From: JBPYFK01 sp051984675
Lineage (GTDB): Bacteria; Actinomycetota; Actinomycetes; Mycobacteriales; Pseudonocardiaceae
Length of the DNA: 64,000 bases
Assembly (NCBI GenBank): GCA_051984675.1
Contig: JBPYFK010000085.1
Location: 43,267-107,266, forward strand
Direction: 5' to 3'
Both the position numbers and the translations under genes were made by a program. This document shows, piece after piece, positions 25,758 to 34,980 of the stretch. Under the pieces are notes generated by a model, which saw only the letters and a program-made list of their open reading frames with translations, ran no database searches and was not told where the DNA came from. Position 1 is the stretch's first letter. Each line of letters starts with the position of its first letter.

Positions 25758-27022
25758 TGTTCGATCAGCAGCAGTGCTGCCGGTGACACTGTGCAGGTCA
25801 GGCCGACCAGCACGGCGAACAGAACGGTCTGCAAGTCGTCGGAGCGCAGAAGTTTGCGCGCGATCAGCACGAGTCCGCCCGTGACGGCGAGCGCCGCCAC
25901 CAGGGCCCCGACCGGGATCACGTTCCACAGCCACCGGAAACCAACCCACGCAGCGCCTCCGCCGACCAACCCGACCCCGGCCAGCCCGACCAGGGCAAAC
26001 CATTCCTTGCCCGGCGACCCGTGCTCCACCTGCTCCTCGGGTGCCCGGTCGTCCGGGTCGACAGCGGGGCTACCGAGGTAGTCGACGTCCGCCGGGACTC
26101 CATCCTCGACGACGTCATCATCTTCCTCAAAGACGCGCGCCTCGTAAGCCCCGCCATACGTCCTGTCGTCGTAGGCCCTGCCGTCGTATGGCCCGTCGTC
26201 GTACGGCTCTTCGTCGTAGGCCGTCTGGTCGTAGCTCGCGTCGTAGCTTCCGTTGTAGTCGTCGTAACCGTAGTCGAACGACTCCGCGTCGTGGCGCTGC
26301 GGGACATCCACTGGCGGGAGCTGTTCGGTGACCGGCTCCACCTGGCCGGACAGCGACAGCCGCGGTTTCGCCGGCTCGGCTTGTGCCGGGGGAGCTTCCG
26401 GCACGGTGCCCGCCGCCGGGCCGGTGGGGTCGACGGCGTTCGGCGGAACGCCCGCCTGGGGCTCCGGCGGGTTGGGCGGGGGCGCCGCGGGAACCGTCGG
26501 CTGCCGCATCGTGGCTTCGGGGTCGCCGCCGGCGTGCGCTTCCCCAGCCTTCGAGGAGGCTGCGAACCGTTGTGCCCAGACGTTGGCCGCCGTGTGCGGC
26601 GCTCCCTCGGACGGGTCGCTGGTCGGCTGGGCCGGTTGGGCGGACTGATCCGGGTGGATCTGCGGTGCGACGGCCGAGGGCGGCTGAGCGGGTCGAGCCG
26701 GCTGTGGCGATGAGGCCGCATCGGGGCGCGGTTGCTGTGGGGCGGCGGTGGATGCGTCCGGCGCTAATGGCGCCTGCGGCGCCGGCTGTTCCGATGCCGG
26801 CTGCTCCTGCCCCCACTGGTCCGCTTCCGCGGGAATCGGGCGCAGTCGACCACTGTCCGACATCACTCGATCGATGATCGCCTGTGGTGCGGTTTCGCTG
26901 ACGTCGTCCGCGCGCCGCCGGCGTCGGCGGGAGATCTGCTGCGTGCTGTTACCGCCGTACTCAGCGAGCAGCTCCGCAACGGTGCGCTGACTGGGGCGCT
27001 CGTCCCCACTGTCCCGGCTCAT
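25754..27022 (-). CDS. Disordered N-terminus, C-terminal membrane protein (Rv0497-like)
   Basis: A 422-residue protein. An N-terminal conserved block (about 10-50, TVAELLAEYGG and an Arg-rich run) is followed by some 230 disordered Pro/Ala/Gln-rich residues. A short acidic stretch comes next, rich in Tyr-Asp pairs (YDDYNGSYDASYDQTAYDE). Three C-terminal membrane helices follow at about 340-420. The sequence pattern and position match M. tuberculosis Rv0497, a transmembrane protein of unknown function. ATG 27022 overlaps the stop of ppx as ATGA; GTG 27031 is an alternative. No enzyme motif is present. Confidence 0.75.
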   Translation of the reverse strand: MSRDSGDERPSQRTVAELLAEYGGNSTQQISRRRRRRADDVSETAPQAIIDRVMSDSGRLRPIPAEADQWGQEQPASEQPAPQAPLAPDASTAAPQQPRPDAASSPQPARPAQPPSAVAPQIHPDQSAQPAQPTSDPSEGAPHTAANVWAQRFAASSKAGEAHAGGDPEATMRQPTVPAAPPPNPPEPQAGVPPNAVDPTGPAAGTVPEAPPAQAEPAKPRLSLSGQVEPVTEQLPPVDVPQRHDAESFDYGYDDYNGSYDASYDQTAYDEEPYDDGPYDGRAYDDRTYGGAYEARVFEEDDDVVEDGVPADVDYLGSPAVDPDDRAPEEQVEHGSPGKEWFALVGLAGVGLVGGGAAWVGFRWLWNVIPVGALVAALAVTGGLVLIARKLLRSDDLQTVLFAVLVGLTCTVSPAALLLIEH

Positions 27023-28059
27023 CCGCTCCACCGTGCCCTGTGCTGCGTCTTCCGTCCAGTTCTCCGATCAGGTTGCGGGGTGCCGGTCAACTCCGACTCT
27101 GGCGTGATCTCTCGTAGCGGAGTGTGATCATCACCGTTGGTGTGGTCCAACCGCCGCAGGATCACGCCCTCCCGCAACGCCCAGGGGCAGATGGACAGTT
27201 CCGAGAGTGACAACGCTCGCATGGTGGCCTCGGCCACGAGGGCACCGCCGACGAGCTGGTGCGAGCGCGCCGCACTGACGCCGTCCAGGGTCGCGAGGTC
27301 CCGAGCGGTGATTCGAGTAATGAAACCCAGCAGCTGCCGCAAGCCGTTGTGGCTCAACGTGCGCGGCACCAGGGGGCCGCTCGAGGCCGGGGCCGCACCG
27401 GCCAGCCGGGCCAGCGAGCGGAACGTCTTGGACGTGGCGACCACGCGGTCGGGCTTGCCGTGCTTGCGGAAGCTTTTCGCTGTGCTGGCGAGCTCGTCCC
27501 GCAGCCGGGACCGCACGGCGGCGACCTCGTCCTGTTCGGGCGGATCGGTGGAGAGCATGGCGCGCGTAACACGGCCGGCCCCCAACGGCAGCGAGACGGC
27601 CAGGTCAGGGTCTTCGTCGACGCCGATCGCCATCTCCAGCGAGCCACCGCCGATGTCGAGGAGCAGGAGCTTGCCGGCCGACCATCCGAACCAGCGGCGG
27701 GCGGCCAGGAACGTCAGCCGGGACTCTTCCTCTCCGGGCAGGACTTCCAGCGACACCCCGGTTTTCGTGCGGACGACGTCGAGCACCTCGCTGGCGTTGG
27801 TGGCCTCGCGGATCGCCGACGTGGCGAAGGCCATCAGTTCCTCGCAGCCCAGCCGGGCCGCGGACTTTCTGGCGTCGTCGACGATCCGCACCAGCTCATC
27901 GGTGTCGTCGGCGGACAGGTAGTGGCCGCTGCCGATCCGGTCACCGAGGCGCAGCGCCGTCTTCTGCGAGTTCATCGGCGTTGGATGCGCACCGCGGTGC
28001 GCGTCCACCACCAGCAGGTGGACGGTATTCGATCCGACGTCCAGCACCCCTAGACGCAT
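27019..28059 (-). CDS. ppx: Ppx/GppA family phosphatase
   Basis: A 346-residue exopolyphosphatase/guanosine pentaphosphate phosphatase family protein with an actin-like ATPase fold. The first nucleotide loop is LDVGSNTVHLLVVD at 4-17, and the second is LLLDIGGGSLEMAIG near 137. A basic DRRTGRKTQHRARWSG tail follows. The length is that of the short Ppx1-like form in actinobacteria (M. tuberculosis Rv0496), without the C-terminal HD domain of GppA. It may hydrolyse polyphosphate or pppGpp. It lies 118 bp downstream of the regX3 stop, in a phosphate-response neighbourhood, which suits a role in polyphosphate turnover. Confidence 0.9.
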   Translation of the reverse strand: MRLGVLDVGSNTVHLLVVDAHRGAHPTPMNSQKTALRLGDRIGSGHYLSADDTDELVRIVDDARKSAARLGCEELMAFATSAIREATNASEVLDVVRTKTGVSLEVLPGEEESRLTFLAARRWFGWSAGKLLLLDIGGGSLEMAIGVDEDPDLAVSLPLGAGRVTRAMLSTDPPEQDEVAAVRSRLRDELASTAKSFRKHGKPDRVVATSKTFRSLARLAGAAPASSGPLVPRTLSHNGLRQLLGFITRITARDLATLDGVSAARSHQLVGGALVAEATMRALSLSELSICPWALREGVILRRLDHTNGDDHTPLREITPESELTGTPQPDRRTGRKTQHRARWSG

Positions 28060-28177
28060 GACCAACTACGTTACCGGTGCCCAGGCAGGGCGAAGGCCCG
28101 CAGGTGCGGATACGACTGCACGGGTGATCGAGGACACCACGCTCAGCCCCGCACCGGCGGACGCCCCAGCCCGCGGC

Positions 28178-28858
28178 TCACGCCTCGAACTTGTAGCCCA
28201 GGCCCCGCACCGTGACCAGGTACTTCGGCTCGGCCGGGTCCGGTTCGATCTTGGAGCGGAGCCGCTTGACGTGCACGTCGAGCGTCTTGGTGTCGCCGAC
28301 GTAGTCCGCACCCCACACCCGGTCGATCAGCTGTCCCCGGGTGAGCACCCGACCGACGTTGCGCAGCAGGTACTCCAGTAGGTCGAACTCCTTGAGCGGG
28401 AGGCTGACCTCCTCGCCGGAGACGGTCACGACGTGCCGTTCCACGTCCAGGCGCACGGGACCGGCTTCGAGGGCCTGGGGCGCCAGTTCCTCCGCCTCGC
28501 CGCCGCGACGCAGCACGGCCCGCACCCGGGCGATCAGTTCCCGCGCCGAGTACGGCTTGGTGACGTAGTCGTCGGCGCCGAGTTCGAGGCCGACCACCTT
28601 GTCGATCTCGCTGTCCCGCGCGGTCACCATGATCACGGGGACCGCGCTGCGCTGCCGCAGTTGCTTGCAGACGTCGGTTCCGCTCATGCCGGGAAGCATC
28701 AGGTCGAGCAGGACGATGTCCGCGCCGTTGCGGTCGAACTCCTCCAGCGCCTCCTGGCCGTTGACCGCCACCGCCGCGGTGAAGCCTTCCTTGCGGAGCA
28801 TGAACGCCAGCGGGTCGGCGAAGGATTCCTCGTCCTCCACGATCAGTACCCTGGTCAC
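28178..28858 (-). CDS. regX3: Two-component response regulator RegX3
   Basis: A 226-residue OmpR/PhoB-type regulator. The receiver domain (1-115) has VLIVEDEESFADPLAF, the phospho-acceptor Asp in DIVLLDLMLPGMSG near residue 52, and the Lys in DDYVTKPYSARELIARV near residue 101. The DNA-binding winged helix (about 135-225) has the expected LPLKEFDLLEYLLRN and RVWGADYVGDTKTLDVHVKRLRSKIEP. The sequence is that of RegX3, which controls phosphate-starvation genes together with SenX3. GTG 28858 overlaps the senX3 stop as GTGA, so the pair are coupled. Confidence 0.95.
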   Translation of the reverse strand: MTRVLIVEDEESFADPLAFMLRKEGFTAAVAVNGQEALEEFDRNGADIVLLDLMLPGMSGTDVCKQLRQRSAVPVIMVTARDSEIDKVVGLELGADDYVTKPYSARELIARVRAVLRRGGEAEELAPQALEAGPVRLDVERHVVTVSGEEVSLPLKEFDLLEYLLRNVGRVLTRGQLIDRVWGADYVGDTKTLDVHVKRLRSKIEPDPAEPKYLVTVRGLGYKFEA

Positions 28859-30141
28859 CGGACTCCTCCCGTTTCGACGGTTCTGACACCGTCCGCACTG
28901 TCGGTCGCCGGCCGCGCAGGTGTCTCCTGGCGGTCCGATTTCCTCGCCACGGCCTCTTCCGCGTCGGTTGTTTCCGCGTTGCGCGCCCGGGCGTCGGACG
29001 TCTGTACGCCCTCCGCGTCCGGCACCCCGTGTTTGGGCACCCGCAACGTGAAGGTGGAGCCAGTACCGGGCCGGCTCCACAGTTTGACGTCGCCACCGTG
29101 GTTGGCGGCCACGTGTTTGACGATGGCCAGTCCCAGGCCGGTGCCTCCGGTGGCCCGCGAGCGGGCCGGGTCGACCCGGAAGAACCGTTCGAACACGCGC
29201 TCCTGGAACTGGGGCTCGATCCCGATCCCCCGGTCGGTGACCGCGATCTCGACGAACTCGCCGGACAACCGGCGGCTGACGGAGACGGACGTGTCCTCGG
29301 GGGAGTACGCGATCGCGTTGTCGATCAGGTTGCTCAGCGCCGTGACCAGCAAGGTCCGGTCGCCATCGAGCAGCAGGCCGCTGGGTTCGTCGACCGCGAC
29401 CTCGATGCCTGCGGATTCCGCTCCGACCCGGCAGCGGCCCAGCGCCTCCTCCACCACGCCGTCGACCTCGACCGTGGTCAGCTCGGGCAGGCGCTCCGCG
29501 CCCTGCAGCCGGGACAGCGCGATGAGCTCGGAAACCAGGGTTCCCAGCCGGGTCGATTCGTGCAGGATCTTGTTCGAGAACCGGCGGACCTCGCTGGGAT
29601 CGTCGGCGGCGTCCAGGACCGCCTCGGCCAGCAGCGCGAGCGCGCCCACGGGGGTCTTCAGCTCGTGACTGACGTTGGCCACGAAGTCCCGGCGGGTGGC
29701 TTCCAGCCGGACGGACTCGGACTCGTCGCCGGCGTCCACGACCGTGAACCCCTCACCGAGCGGGCGGACCTCGCCGAGCACCGCCGTCGGGACGCGGCCA
29801 CGCCGGGGGCTGCGGTCCAGCGGGGACAGGTCGACGGCGACGGGGGCGCCGGTGTCGACGGCCTGCTCGGCGGCCTTGCGGGCACGCTCGTCGGCTCGCT
29901 TGTCCCGGACGAAGCCCAGCTCGTCGGCCCGGGGGTTGTGCAACACGACGTCCCCGAACCGGTTGAGCACGACGATGCCGTTGTTCGTGGAGTGCACGAG
30001 CCGCTCCAGCAGCTCGGCGACCGTAGGACCGTTCGGTTTCCGACGGTCCCGGCGCCGGTTCGCACGGGCGACCAAGAACCCAGCCACCCCACCGACCACC
30101 AATGCGCTGATCACCAGGGCGATCCAGCCCAATGCACTCAC
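28855..30141 (-). CDS. senX3: Sensor histidine kinase SenX3
   Basis: A 428-residue membrane histidine kinase, partner of RegX3. An N-terminal membrane helix (4-26, WIALVISALVVGGVAGFLVA) is followed by a PAS-like sensor region (about 45-145). The dimerisation box is VANVSHELKTPVGALAL, with the phosphorylated His near residue 159. ATP-binding motifs are LIDNAIAYSPEDT (N), DRGIGI (G1), FERFFRVDPARS (F) and GGTGLGLAIVKHV (G2). The C-terminal 60 residues are disordered. GTG 30141 is chosen because it opens the membrane helix. The single-helix plus PAS layout equals mycobacterial SenX3 (which has two helices annotated), so detection is probably cytoplasmic. Confidence 0.94.
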   Translation of the reverse strand: MSALGWIALVISALVVGGVAGFLVARANRRRDRRKPNGPTVAELLERLVHSTNNGIVVLNRFGDVVLHNPRADELGFVRDKRADERARKAAEQAVDTGAPVAVDLSPLDRSPRRGRVPTAVLGEVRPLGEGFTVVDAGDESESVRLEATRRDFVANVSHELKTPVGALALLAEAVLDAADDPSEVRRFSNKILHESTRLGTLVSELIALSRLQGAERLPELTTVEVDGVVEEALGRCRVGAESAGIEVAVDEPSGLLLDGDRTLLVTALSNLIDNAIAYSPEDTSVSVSRRLSGEFVEIAVTDRGIGIEPQFQERVFERFFRVDPARSRATGGTGLGLAIVKHVAANHGGDVKLWSRPGTGSTFTLRVPKHGVPDAEGVQTSDARARNAETTDAEEAVARKSDRQETPARPATDSADGVRTVETGGVR

Positions 30142-30349
30142 ACCAGCATCGTAAGCAGCTAGGGGCCGCCGGAGCCTAGTCCGTACGGGCCTTCCGTGAC
30201 CGTCATGACACAAATGCGCCGGGTTGTTCATGGTCTCGTCACCCGACGCTCGCACCCGCTTCACGTACTGGCGGTCACGCGGACACCAGCGAGACAGCAG
30301 GGACACACCGCAGGGTCACCACCCCCCGGAATGGATGACCCTGGATGGG

Positions 30350-30403
30350 GTGAAAAACGTCGGCGCTGGTTGCCCGCCCGAGGTGGACGTGCAACCAGCG
30401 CCG
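30350..30403 (-). terminator. Rho-independent terminator downstream of gpmA
   Basis: cggcgctggttgc (30361-30373) pairs perfectly with gcaaccagcgccg (30391-30403) over 13 bp with a 17-base loop. On the minus strand the stem is followed by ACG and then a run of five T (30354-30358). It begins 33 bases after the gpmA stop, so it ends gpmA transcription before senX3; senX3 and regX3 then need their own promoter between 30142 and 30350. Confidence 0.9.
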
Positions 30404-30435
30404 GAACGCCGCTGGCCGACTGGTTCCAGCCGCCG

Positions 30436-31185
30436 TCAGCGGCCTTGGTTGGCGACCGCGGCCGCGGCCTGCGCCGCGGCGTCGGGGTCGAGGTAGGTAC
30501 CACCCGGGTTGACCGGCCGCAGGTCGGCGTCCAGGTCGTAGCGCAGCGGGATTCCGGTGGGGATGTTCAGCCCGGCGATGTCCGCATCCGAGATGCCGTC
30601 GAGGTGCTTGACCAGCGCACGCAGCGAGTTGCCGTGCGCGGCGACCAACACGCACTTGCCGGCACGCAGGTCGGGCACGATCGCCGACTCCCAGTACGGC
30701 AGCAGCCGCGCGACCACGTCCTTGAGGCACTCGGTCCGCGGGGTGTCCGCGCCCAAGTCGACGTACCGGGGGTCGCCCTCCTGGCTGTACTCGCTGGCAG
30801 CCTCGATCTCCGGCGGAGGGGTGTCGTAGGAGCGGCGCCAGAGCATGAACTGCTCTTCGCCGTACTCGTCGAGCGTCTGTTTCTTGTTCTTGCCCTGGAG
30901 GGCTCCGTAGTGACGCTCGTTGAGGCGCCAGTCCCGCCGCACCGGAATCCAGTGCCGGTCGGCGACGTCCAGGGCGATGTTGGCGGTGGAGATCGCGCGT
31001 CGCAGCAGCGAGGTGTGTACCACCTCCGGCAGGAAGCCGGAGTCCTTCAGCAGCTCGCCGCCGCGCCGGGCTTCCTTCTCGCCCTTCTCCGACAGCGGAA
31101 CGTCCACCCACCCGGTGAAGAGGTTCTCGGCGTTCCAGGTGCTCTCACCATGGCGCAGCAGTAGCAGGGTCCCGACAGCAGTCAT
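30436..31185 (-). CDS. gpmA: 2,3-bisphosphoglycerate-dependent phosphoglycerate mutase
   Basis: GpmA (249 residues) interconverts 3- and 2-phosphoglycerate in glycolysis. The phosphohistidine motif LLLRHGESTWNAENLFTGWVDVPLSEKG begins near residue 7. LLRRAISTANIAL, WRLNERHYGALQGKNK, the long loop with YDTPPP, and the second His in LVAAHGNSLRALVKHL near residue 182 are all present. ATG 31185 gives 249 residues, the family norm. It sits upstream of senX3-regX3, as in M. tuberculosis (Rv0489), with a clear terminator between. Confidence 0.96.
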   Translation of the reverse strand: MTAVGTLLLLRHGESTWNAENLFTGWVDVPLSEKGEKEARRGGELLKDSGFLPEVVHTSLLRRAISTANIALDVADRHWIPVRRDWRLNERHYGALQGKNKKQTLDEYGEEQFMLWRRSYDTPPPEIEAASEYSQEGDPRYVDLGADTPRTECLKDVVARLLPYWESAIVPDLRAGKCVLVAAHGNSLRALVKHLDGISDADIAGLNIPTGIPLRYDLDADLRPVNPGGTYLDPDAAAQAAAAVANQGR

Positions 31186-31646
31186 GAGCACAGGCTATCC
31201 CGCGGTTCGCCCGCGTCCGGTACGCCAGCCGCGGGTGACGTTTTCCTCACCGCGAGCATTCACATCACCCGGATGCACACCACTCATCTGTGTCCCTCAT
31301 CACTTCGTCAGGCTCACGCGGGACATGCTCACTTCAGAGAGTTATCTTCCATGAACAACATCACACGAACGGAGTAACGCGTCAGACTTGTGGTGTCTAC
31401 CGCTCTCTGAAAAGTTGACAACGCTCTCGTTGATCGGCTCCCACGCACTCCCCGATCGCACGAGAGCGGCAATGATCGCGGTTCGTCTCCCCCGTCGAAC
31501 CGCGGACCCGCTGGGACTGGCCCAGGGCTCCCCCTCCCTTCCGGGCCGCCCACGACGGCGGGACCACACGCGGGGCGGCTCGAGCTCGCGACTCCCCCTC
31601 TCTCCCGAGCCGCTCCGCGTGGTCCCCCGAACTCGCCCTGTCGGGC
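31186..31646. other. 461-bp intergenic region, no gene found
   Basis: This lies between the gpmA start and the end of the YbjN gene, so it should hold the gpmA promoter. The part around 31330-31420 is less GC-rich than its surroundings and carries cagagag and ctctctg as an inverted pair about 65 bp apart. No convincing coding frame or terminator was seen. Confidence 0.5.
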
Positions 31647-32180
31647 TCACTCCGACATCGGCCGCACCGGGCCGTCACGCTCGACGAGCTGCCGGAACGG
31701 CTGCAGGTTCGCCAGCGACTCGCCGCGCGACTCGCGCCACCCCCACTCCCGCCGGATCGCGGTGGCGAAACCGATCTCCAGCAGCGAGTTGAAGTCGCCG
31801 TCGGCGGCTTCGAGCACCTGCCCCAGGAGCCGGTCCAGCTCGTCTTCGGTGACCGCGTGCAGGCCGATCCGCCCGACGAGGTAGATGTCGCCGGTGCTGT
31901 CCAGGGTGTAGTGCACGCCGTACAGGCGGGCGTTGCGCCGCAGCAGGTACCGGTAGACGTCTTCGTGCGCTTCGTCCGGCTGGCGGCACACGAACGCTTC
32001 GATCACCAAGGCGTGCTCACTGATGATCAACCAGCAGTTCGTCTGCAGCTTCTTGCTGCCTGGCAGCGTGACGAAGAACCGGCCCGGTTCCTTGCGGTCG
32101 TAACGCAGCCCCCGGTCCTCCAGCACGGACCCGATCAAGTCCTCCAGCCGTGCCACCGCGTCTACTGAACGGTCCGTCAC
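31647..32180 (-). CDS. YbjN domain-containing protein
   Basis: A 177-residue soluble protein of the YbjN/type III secretion chaperone-like fold, common in actinobacteria next to mshA (M. tuberculosis Rv0487). Visible features are the N-terminal helix VARLEDLIGSVLEDRGL, the strand run GRFFVTLPGSKKLQTNCWLII, LVIEAFVCRQP, RNARLYGVHYTLDSTGDIYLVGR and a C-terminal helix with IRREWGWRESRGE. The GTG at 32180 overlaps the mshA stop (GTGA). It is probably a chaperone-like or regulatory protein; the function is not known. No membrane segment or catalytic motif is present. Confidence 0.85.
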   Translation of the reverse strand: MTDRSVDAVARLEDLIGSVLEDRGLRYDRKEPGRFFVTLPGSKKLQTNCWLIISEHALVIEAFVCRQPDEAHEDVYRYLLRRNARLYGVHYTLDSTGDIYLVGRIGLHAVTEDELDRLLGQVLEAADGDFNSLLEIGFATAIRREWGWRESRGESLANLQPFRQLVERDGPVRPMSE

Positions 32181-33481
32181 GCCGTCACCTCCCGGAACGG
32201 GAATTGCGAGTTGAACGCGATCGTCGCCCGCGCGTAGGCGTCGAGCAACGCGTCCGTCGTGTGCTCCCACGAGAATCGCGCGGCGTGCGCGGCTGTGGCC
32301 GCCGCGAGCCGCTGCCGCAGGCGCGGCCGGAGCGCGAGCGACTCCAGCGCATCCGCCCACTCGCGCGTGCCGTGCCCGGGCACGAGCAGCCCGGACACGC
32401 CGTCGTCGACCGCGACCGGCAGACCGCCGACGGCAGCCGCCACCACCGGCGTGCCGCACGCCTGCGCTTCCAGCGCGACCAGGCCGAACGACTCGTTGTA
32501 GCTCGGCACCGCGACGATGTCGGCGGCGCGGTAGACATCCACCAACGCCGAGCCGCCCTGCGGCGGCAGGAAGCGCACCACGTCGCTGATGCCCAGCTGC
32601 TCGGCGAGTTGGTACAGGACTTCGGGACGTTCCAGGCCGCTGCCTGACGGACCGCCCACGATGAGCACGACCAGCCGAGACCGCATGTCGGGGTGCCGGG
32701 TCAGCAGTTCCGCCGCGGCCTTCAGCAGCACATCTGGAGCCTTCAACGGCTGGATGCGCCCAACGAACGCGAGCACGGTCGCCTCCGCCGGTAGACCCAG
32801 CGCGGCCCGGGGGGACGCCGCGTCGCCGGGGGTGAACCGGCCGAGATCGACGCCCGGCGGGATCGTCGCCACGTCGTTCGGGTCGGCGCCGTAGAGCTCG
32901 ATGAGCTGGTTGGCTTCCACGCCGGTGTTCGCGACCAACCGGTCGGCGCCTGCGACGACCTGTTCTTCCCCGACCACCCGGACATGGGGCTCCGGGGCGT
33001 CGCCCTCAGCCAGGGCGGCGTTCTTGACCTTGGCCAGCGTGTGCGCGGTGTGCACCAGCGGCACGCCCCACCGCTCCCGGGCGAGCCAGCCGACCTGCCC
33101 GGACAGCCAGTAGTGCGAGTGCACCATGTCGTAGTAGCCGGGTTCGTGCCGCGCTTCCACCCGCAGCGCCCCGCCGGCGAACGCGCACAGCTGGGCCGGC
33201 AGGTCGTTCTTGTCCAGCCCTTCGAACGGGCCGGCGACGATGCTGCGCACGGTTACCCCCGGAGCCAGCTCGGCGACCGGCGGGATGTCCGAGGACGTCG
33301 CCCGGGTGAAGATCTCCACCTCGGTACCGCGCGCCGCCAGCTCGGTCGACGTCCGCGCCACATAGACGTTCATGCCGCCGGCGTCGCCGGTGCCCGGTTG
33401 CTCCAACGGCGACGTGTGCAGCGAGAACACGGCGACCCGCCGGGGACGCTTGCTGGCTACCGTTCGGCGTGACTTGCTCAC
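32177..33481 (-). CDS. mshA: D-inositol-3-phosphate glycosyltransferase MshA
   Basis: MshA (434 residues) transfers GlcNAc from UDP-GlcNAc to D-inositol-3-phosphate, the first step of mycothiol synthesis. It is a GT-B family-4 glycosyltransferase. The N-terminal donor/acceptor loop is SPLEQPGTGDAGGMNVYVA, the acceptor-contact region has MVHSHYWLSGQVGWL, and the C-terminal half carries FVGRIQPLKAPDVLL, and the retaining-GT Glu region in VPSYNESFGLVALEAQACGTPVVA. GTG 33481 gives the full N-terminus. Presence of mshA shows that this organism makes mycothiol as its low-molecular-weight thiol. Confidence 0.96.
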   Translation of the reverse strand: MSKSRRTVASKRPRRVAVFSLHTSPLEQPGTGDAGGMNVYVARTSTELAARGTEVEIFTRATSSDIPPVAELAPGVTVRSIVAGPFEGLDKNDLPAQLCAFAGGALRVEARHEPGYYDMVHSHYWLSGQVGWLARERWGVPLVHTAHTLAKVKNAALAEGDAPEPHVRVVGEEQVVAGADRLVANTGVEANQLIELYGADPNDVATIPPGVDLGRFTPGDAASPRAALGLPAEATVLAFVGRIQPLKAPDVLLKAAAELLTRHPDMRSRLVVLIVGGPSGSGLERPEVLYQLAEQLGISDVVRFLPPQGGSALVDVYRAADIVAVPSYNESFGLVALEAQACGTPVVAAAVGGLPVAVDDGVSGLLVPGHGTREWADALESLALRPRLRQRLAAATAAHAARFSWEHTTDALLDAYARATIAFNSQFPFREVTA

Positions 33482-33652
33482 ACCGTCGATTCTGCCCGCC
33501 CCGGCGGCTCACCTTGTCCGGTGGTAATCGCCGTCACAATCGCCACGTGCGGTGACGGCCCTCGAAGCGGCGAAGTCCGCTTGCACCCGACCCCGCCGCG
33601 GGTTTTCTCAGCCACCCGCACCACTACAAGAGTGCCCTCGAACGACCACCCT

Positions 33653-34873
33653 CTATACCGCCGACTTTGCTTTCCACTGGTCCCAGGGGAGTAGCCAGTC
33701 GTAGACGTCGAAGATCGGCGGCATCGTGGTGGCCGATCCGACCACCTCGACCGGATCACCGGTGAGGACGCTGTCGAAATACTTCTTCGCGTCCACCTCG
33801 GTGAGGTTCACGCACCCGTGGGTGTTGTTGACCTTGCCGATGTTGGCCCGGTTCTCCTCGTTCTCGTGGATGTACTCGCCGTGGTTGGAGATGCGGACCG
33901 CCCACTTCTTCATGACGTCGTGGTAGCCGTAGCGGGGGTTGTCCATCTTTTCGACCGGGTGCTTTTCCATGACCATGTAAGTCCCGTTCGGCGTGTTGCG
34001 TTCCGGGTCGGATTCGGCGCCGTAACTGGCCGGGTAGCGCGCGATCTCCTTACCGTCCTGCTGCACCACCATTTCGTGCGTGCGCGTGTCCGCTTTGACG
34101 ACCTGCGCCCGGCCGATGGTGAAATCACTGGTCAGGTCCGACCTGCCGTAAGCGCCGTCGCCGAAGGGAACGCCGTACAGGTTGGCGTGCACGCTGACGT
34201 TGGTGCCCGTCGGCCAGTACTGCTTGGGCCGCCAGTCCACCTGGGTGTCCGACAGCCATGCCCACGCGCCTTCCACCGGCACCGACGTGTGCACGCTCAG
34301 CGCGCGCTGCGCGGCGGCCCGGTCCTTCACCGGCTCGTCGAACTTGACGCTGATCGGCATGGCGATGCCGACCTGCGAGTGGTCGATGGGGTTGACCGTC
34401 GCCCGCACCGTCCTGTTCGGACTCAGGGTGTCGAAGCTCCCGTCGATCGTCGCGGTCTGCCCGTCGGGGCGCACGACCTTCCCGGACCACGTGTAGGTCT
34501 TGCCGTAACCGAGCGCCTCGGTCGTGCCCCAGCTTCTTCCTCCCGCCGACAATCGCCCGATGACGGCGCGACCGTCCGAGTTGGTCAGTGCGACGTCCTC
34601 CAGATGTCCATCATGGACAGTAATCGTCGCGGGCTTCGCCGGGTTGACGTCCTTCGCCCCAGGCGCGGGTTCGAAGTCGACCCCTGCTGGCCTCGGTTCC
34701 CGCGGTGCCAGCGCGTCCAGACCGGATTTGCCCGCCATACCACCGCATCCGGTTGCCAGCAGCGCCACACTCAGCAGCGCCGCCACGACTGCTACCAGCG
34801 AAACCCACCATTGCCGCGTGCGCGACCGGTTCACGCTTTTCCCACTCCCGCTGTTGTGTTTTGACTCGTGCAT
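33653..34873 (-). CDS. L,D-transpeptidase lipoprotein (YkuD), LprQ-like
   Basis: A 406-residue peptidoglycan cross-linking enzyme. An N-terminal signal with lipobox LLATGCGG (about residues 39-46) precedes two Ig-like domains (about 75-255), then the YkuD catalytic domain (about 258-380). The catalytic motif is HENEENRANIGKVNNTHGCVNL near 340-361, with the nucleophile Cys in HGC. The order lipobox, two Ig-like domains, catalytic domain is that of M. tuberculosis LprQ (Rv0483). It forms 3-3 cross-links in the cell wall. It ends 171 bp upstream of the mshA start region in the same direction, and the ATG at 34873 lies in a perfect tandem duplication. Confidence 0.93.
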   Translation of the reverse strand: MHESKHNSGSGKSVNRSRTRQWWVSLVAVVAALLSVALLATGCGGMAGKSGLDALAPREPRPAGVDFEPAPGAKDVNPAKPATITVHDGHLEDVALTNSDGRAVIGRLSAGGRSWGTTEALGYGKTYTWSGKVVRPDGQTATIDGSFDTLSPNRTVRATVNPIDHSQVGIAMPISVKFDEPVKDRAAAQRALSVHTSVPVEGAWAWLSDTQVDWRPKQYWPTGTNVSVHANLYGVPFGDGAYGRSDLTSDFTIGRAQVVKADTRTHEMVVQQDGKEIARYPASYGAESDPERNTPNGTYMVMEKHPVEKMDNPRYGYHDVMKKWAVRISNHGEYIHENEENRANIGKVNNTHGCVNLTEVDAKKYFDSVLTGDPVEVVGSATTMPPIFDVYDWLLPWDQWKAKSAV

Positions 34874-34897
34874 TGACGTTTTGACTCGTGCATTGAC
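34858..34897. repeat. Perfect 20-bp tandem duplication over a start codon
   Basis: gttttgactcgtgcattgac occurs at 34858-34877 and again at 34878-34897. On the minus strand the second copy gives a second ATG-CAC-GAG-TCA, out of frame with the transpeptidase gene by 20 bases. A 20-base shift puts the duplicate ATG in another frame, so only the inner ATG opens the enzyme. Confidence 0.95.
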
Positions 34898-34980
34898 TTG
34901 GTTCCGTGCTTCGGCGCCTCGCCACGTGCCCCAGACCGAGATTCCCCCGTTCGAGAACGGCCCCGGATGAGAATGCCCCA

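Noticed and set aside
31332..31410. Inverted CAGAGAG and CTCTCTG pair before gpmA as operator
   Set aside because: The arms are about 65 bp apart and short, so chance pairing is likely. No known regulator fits.
31388..31792. Plus-strand open frame upstream of gpmA
   Set aside because: Overlaps the end of the YbjN gene in antisense and has no coding character or start signal.
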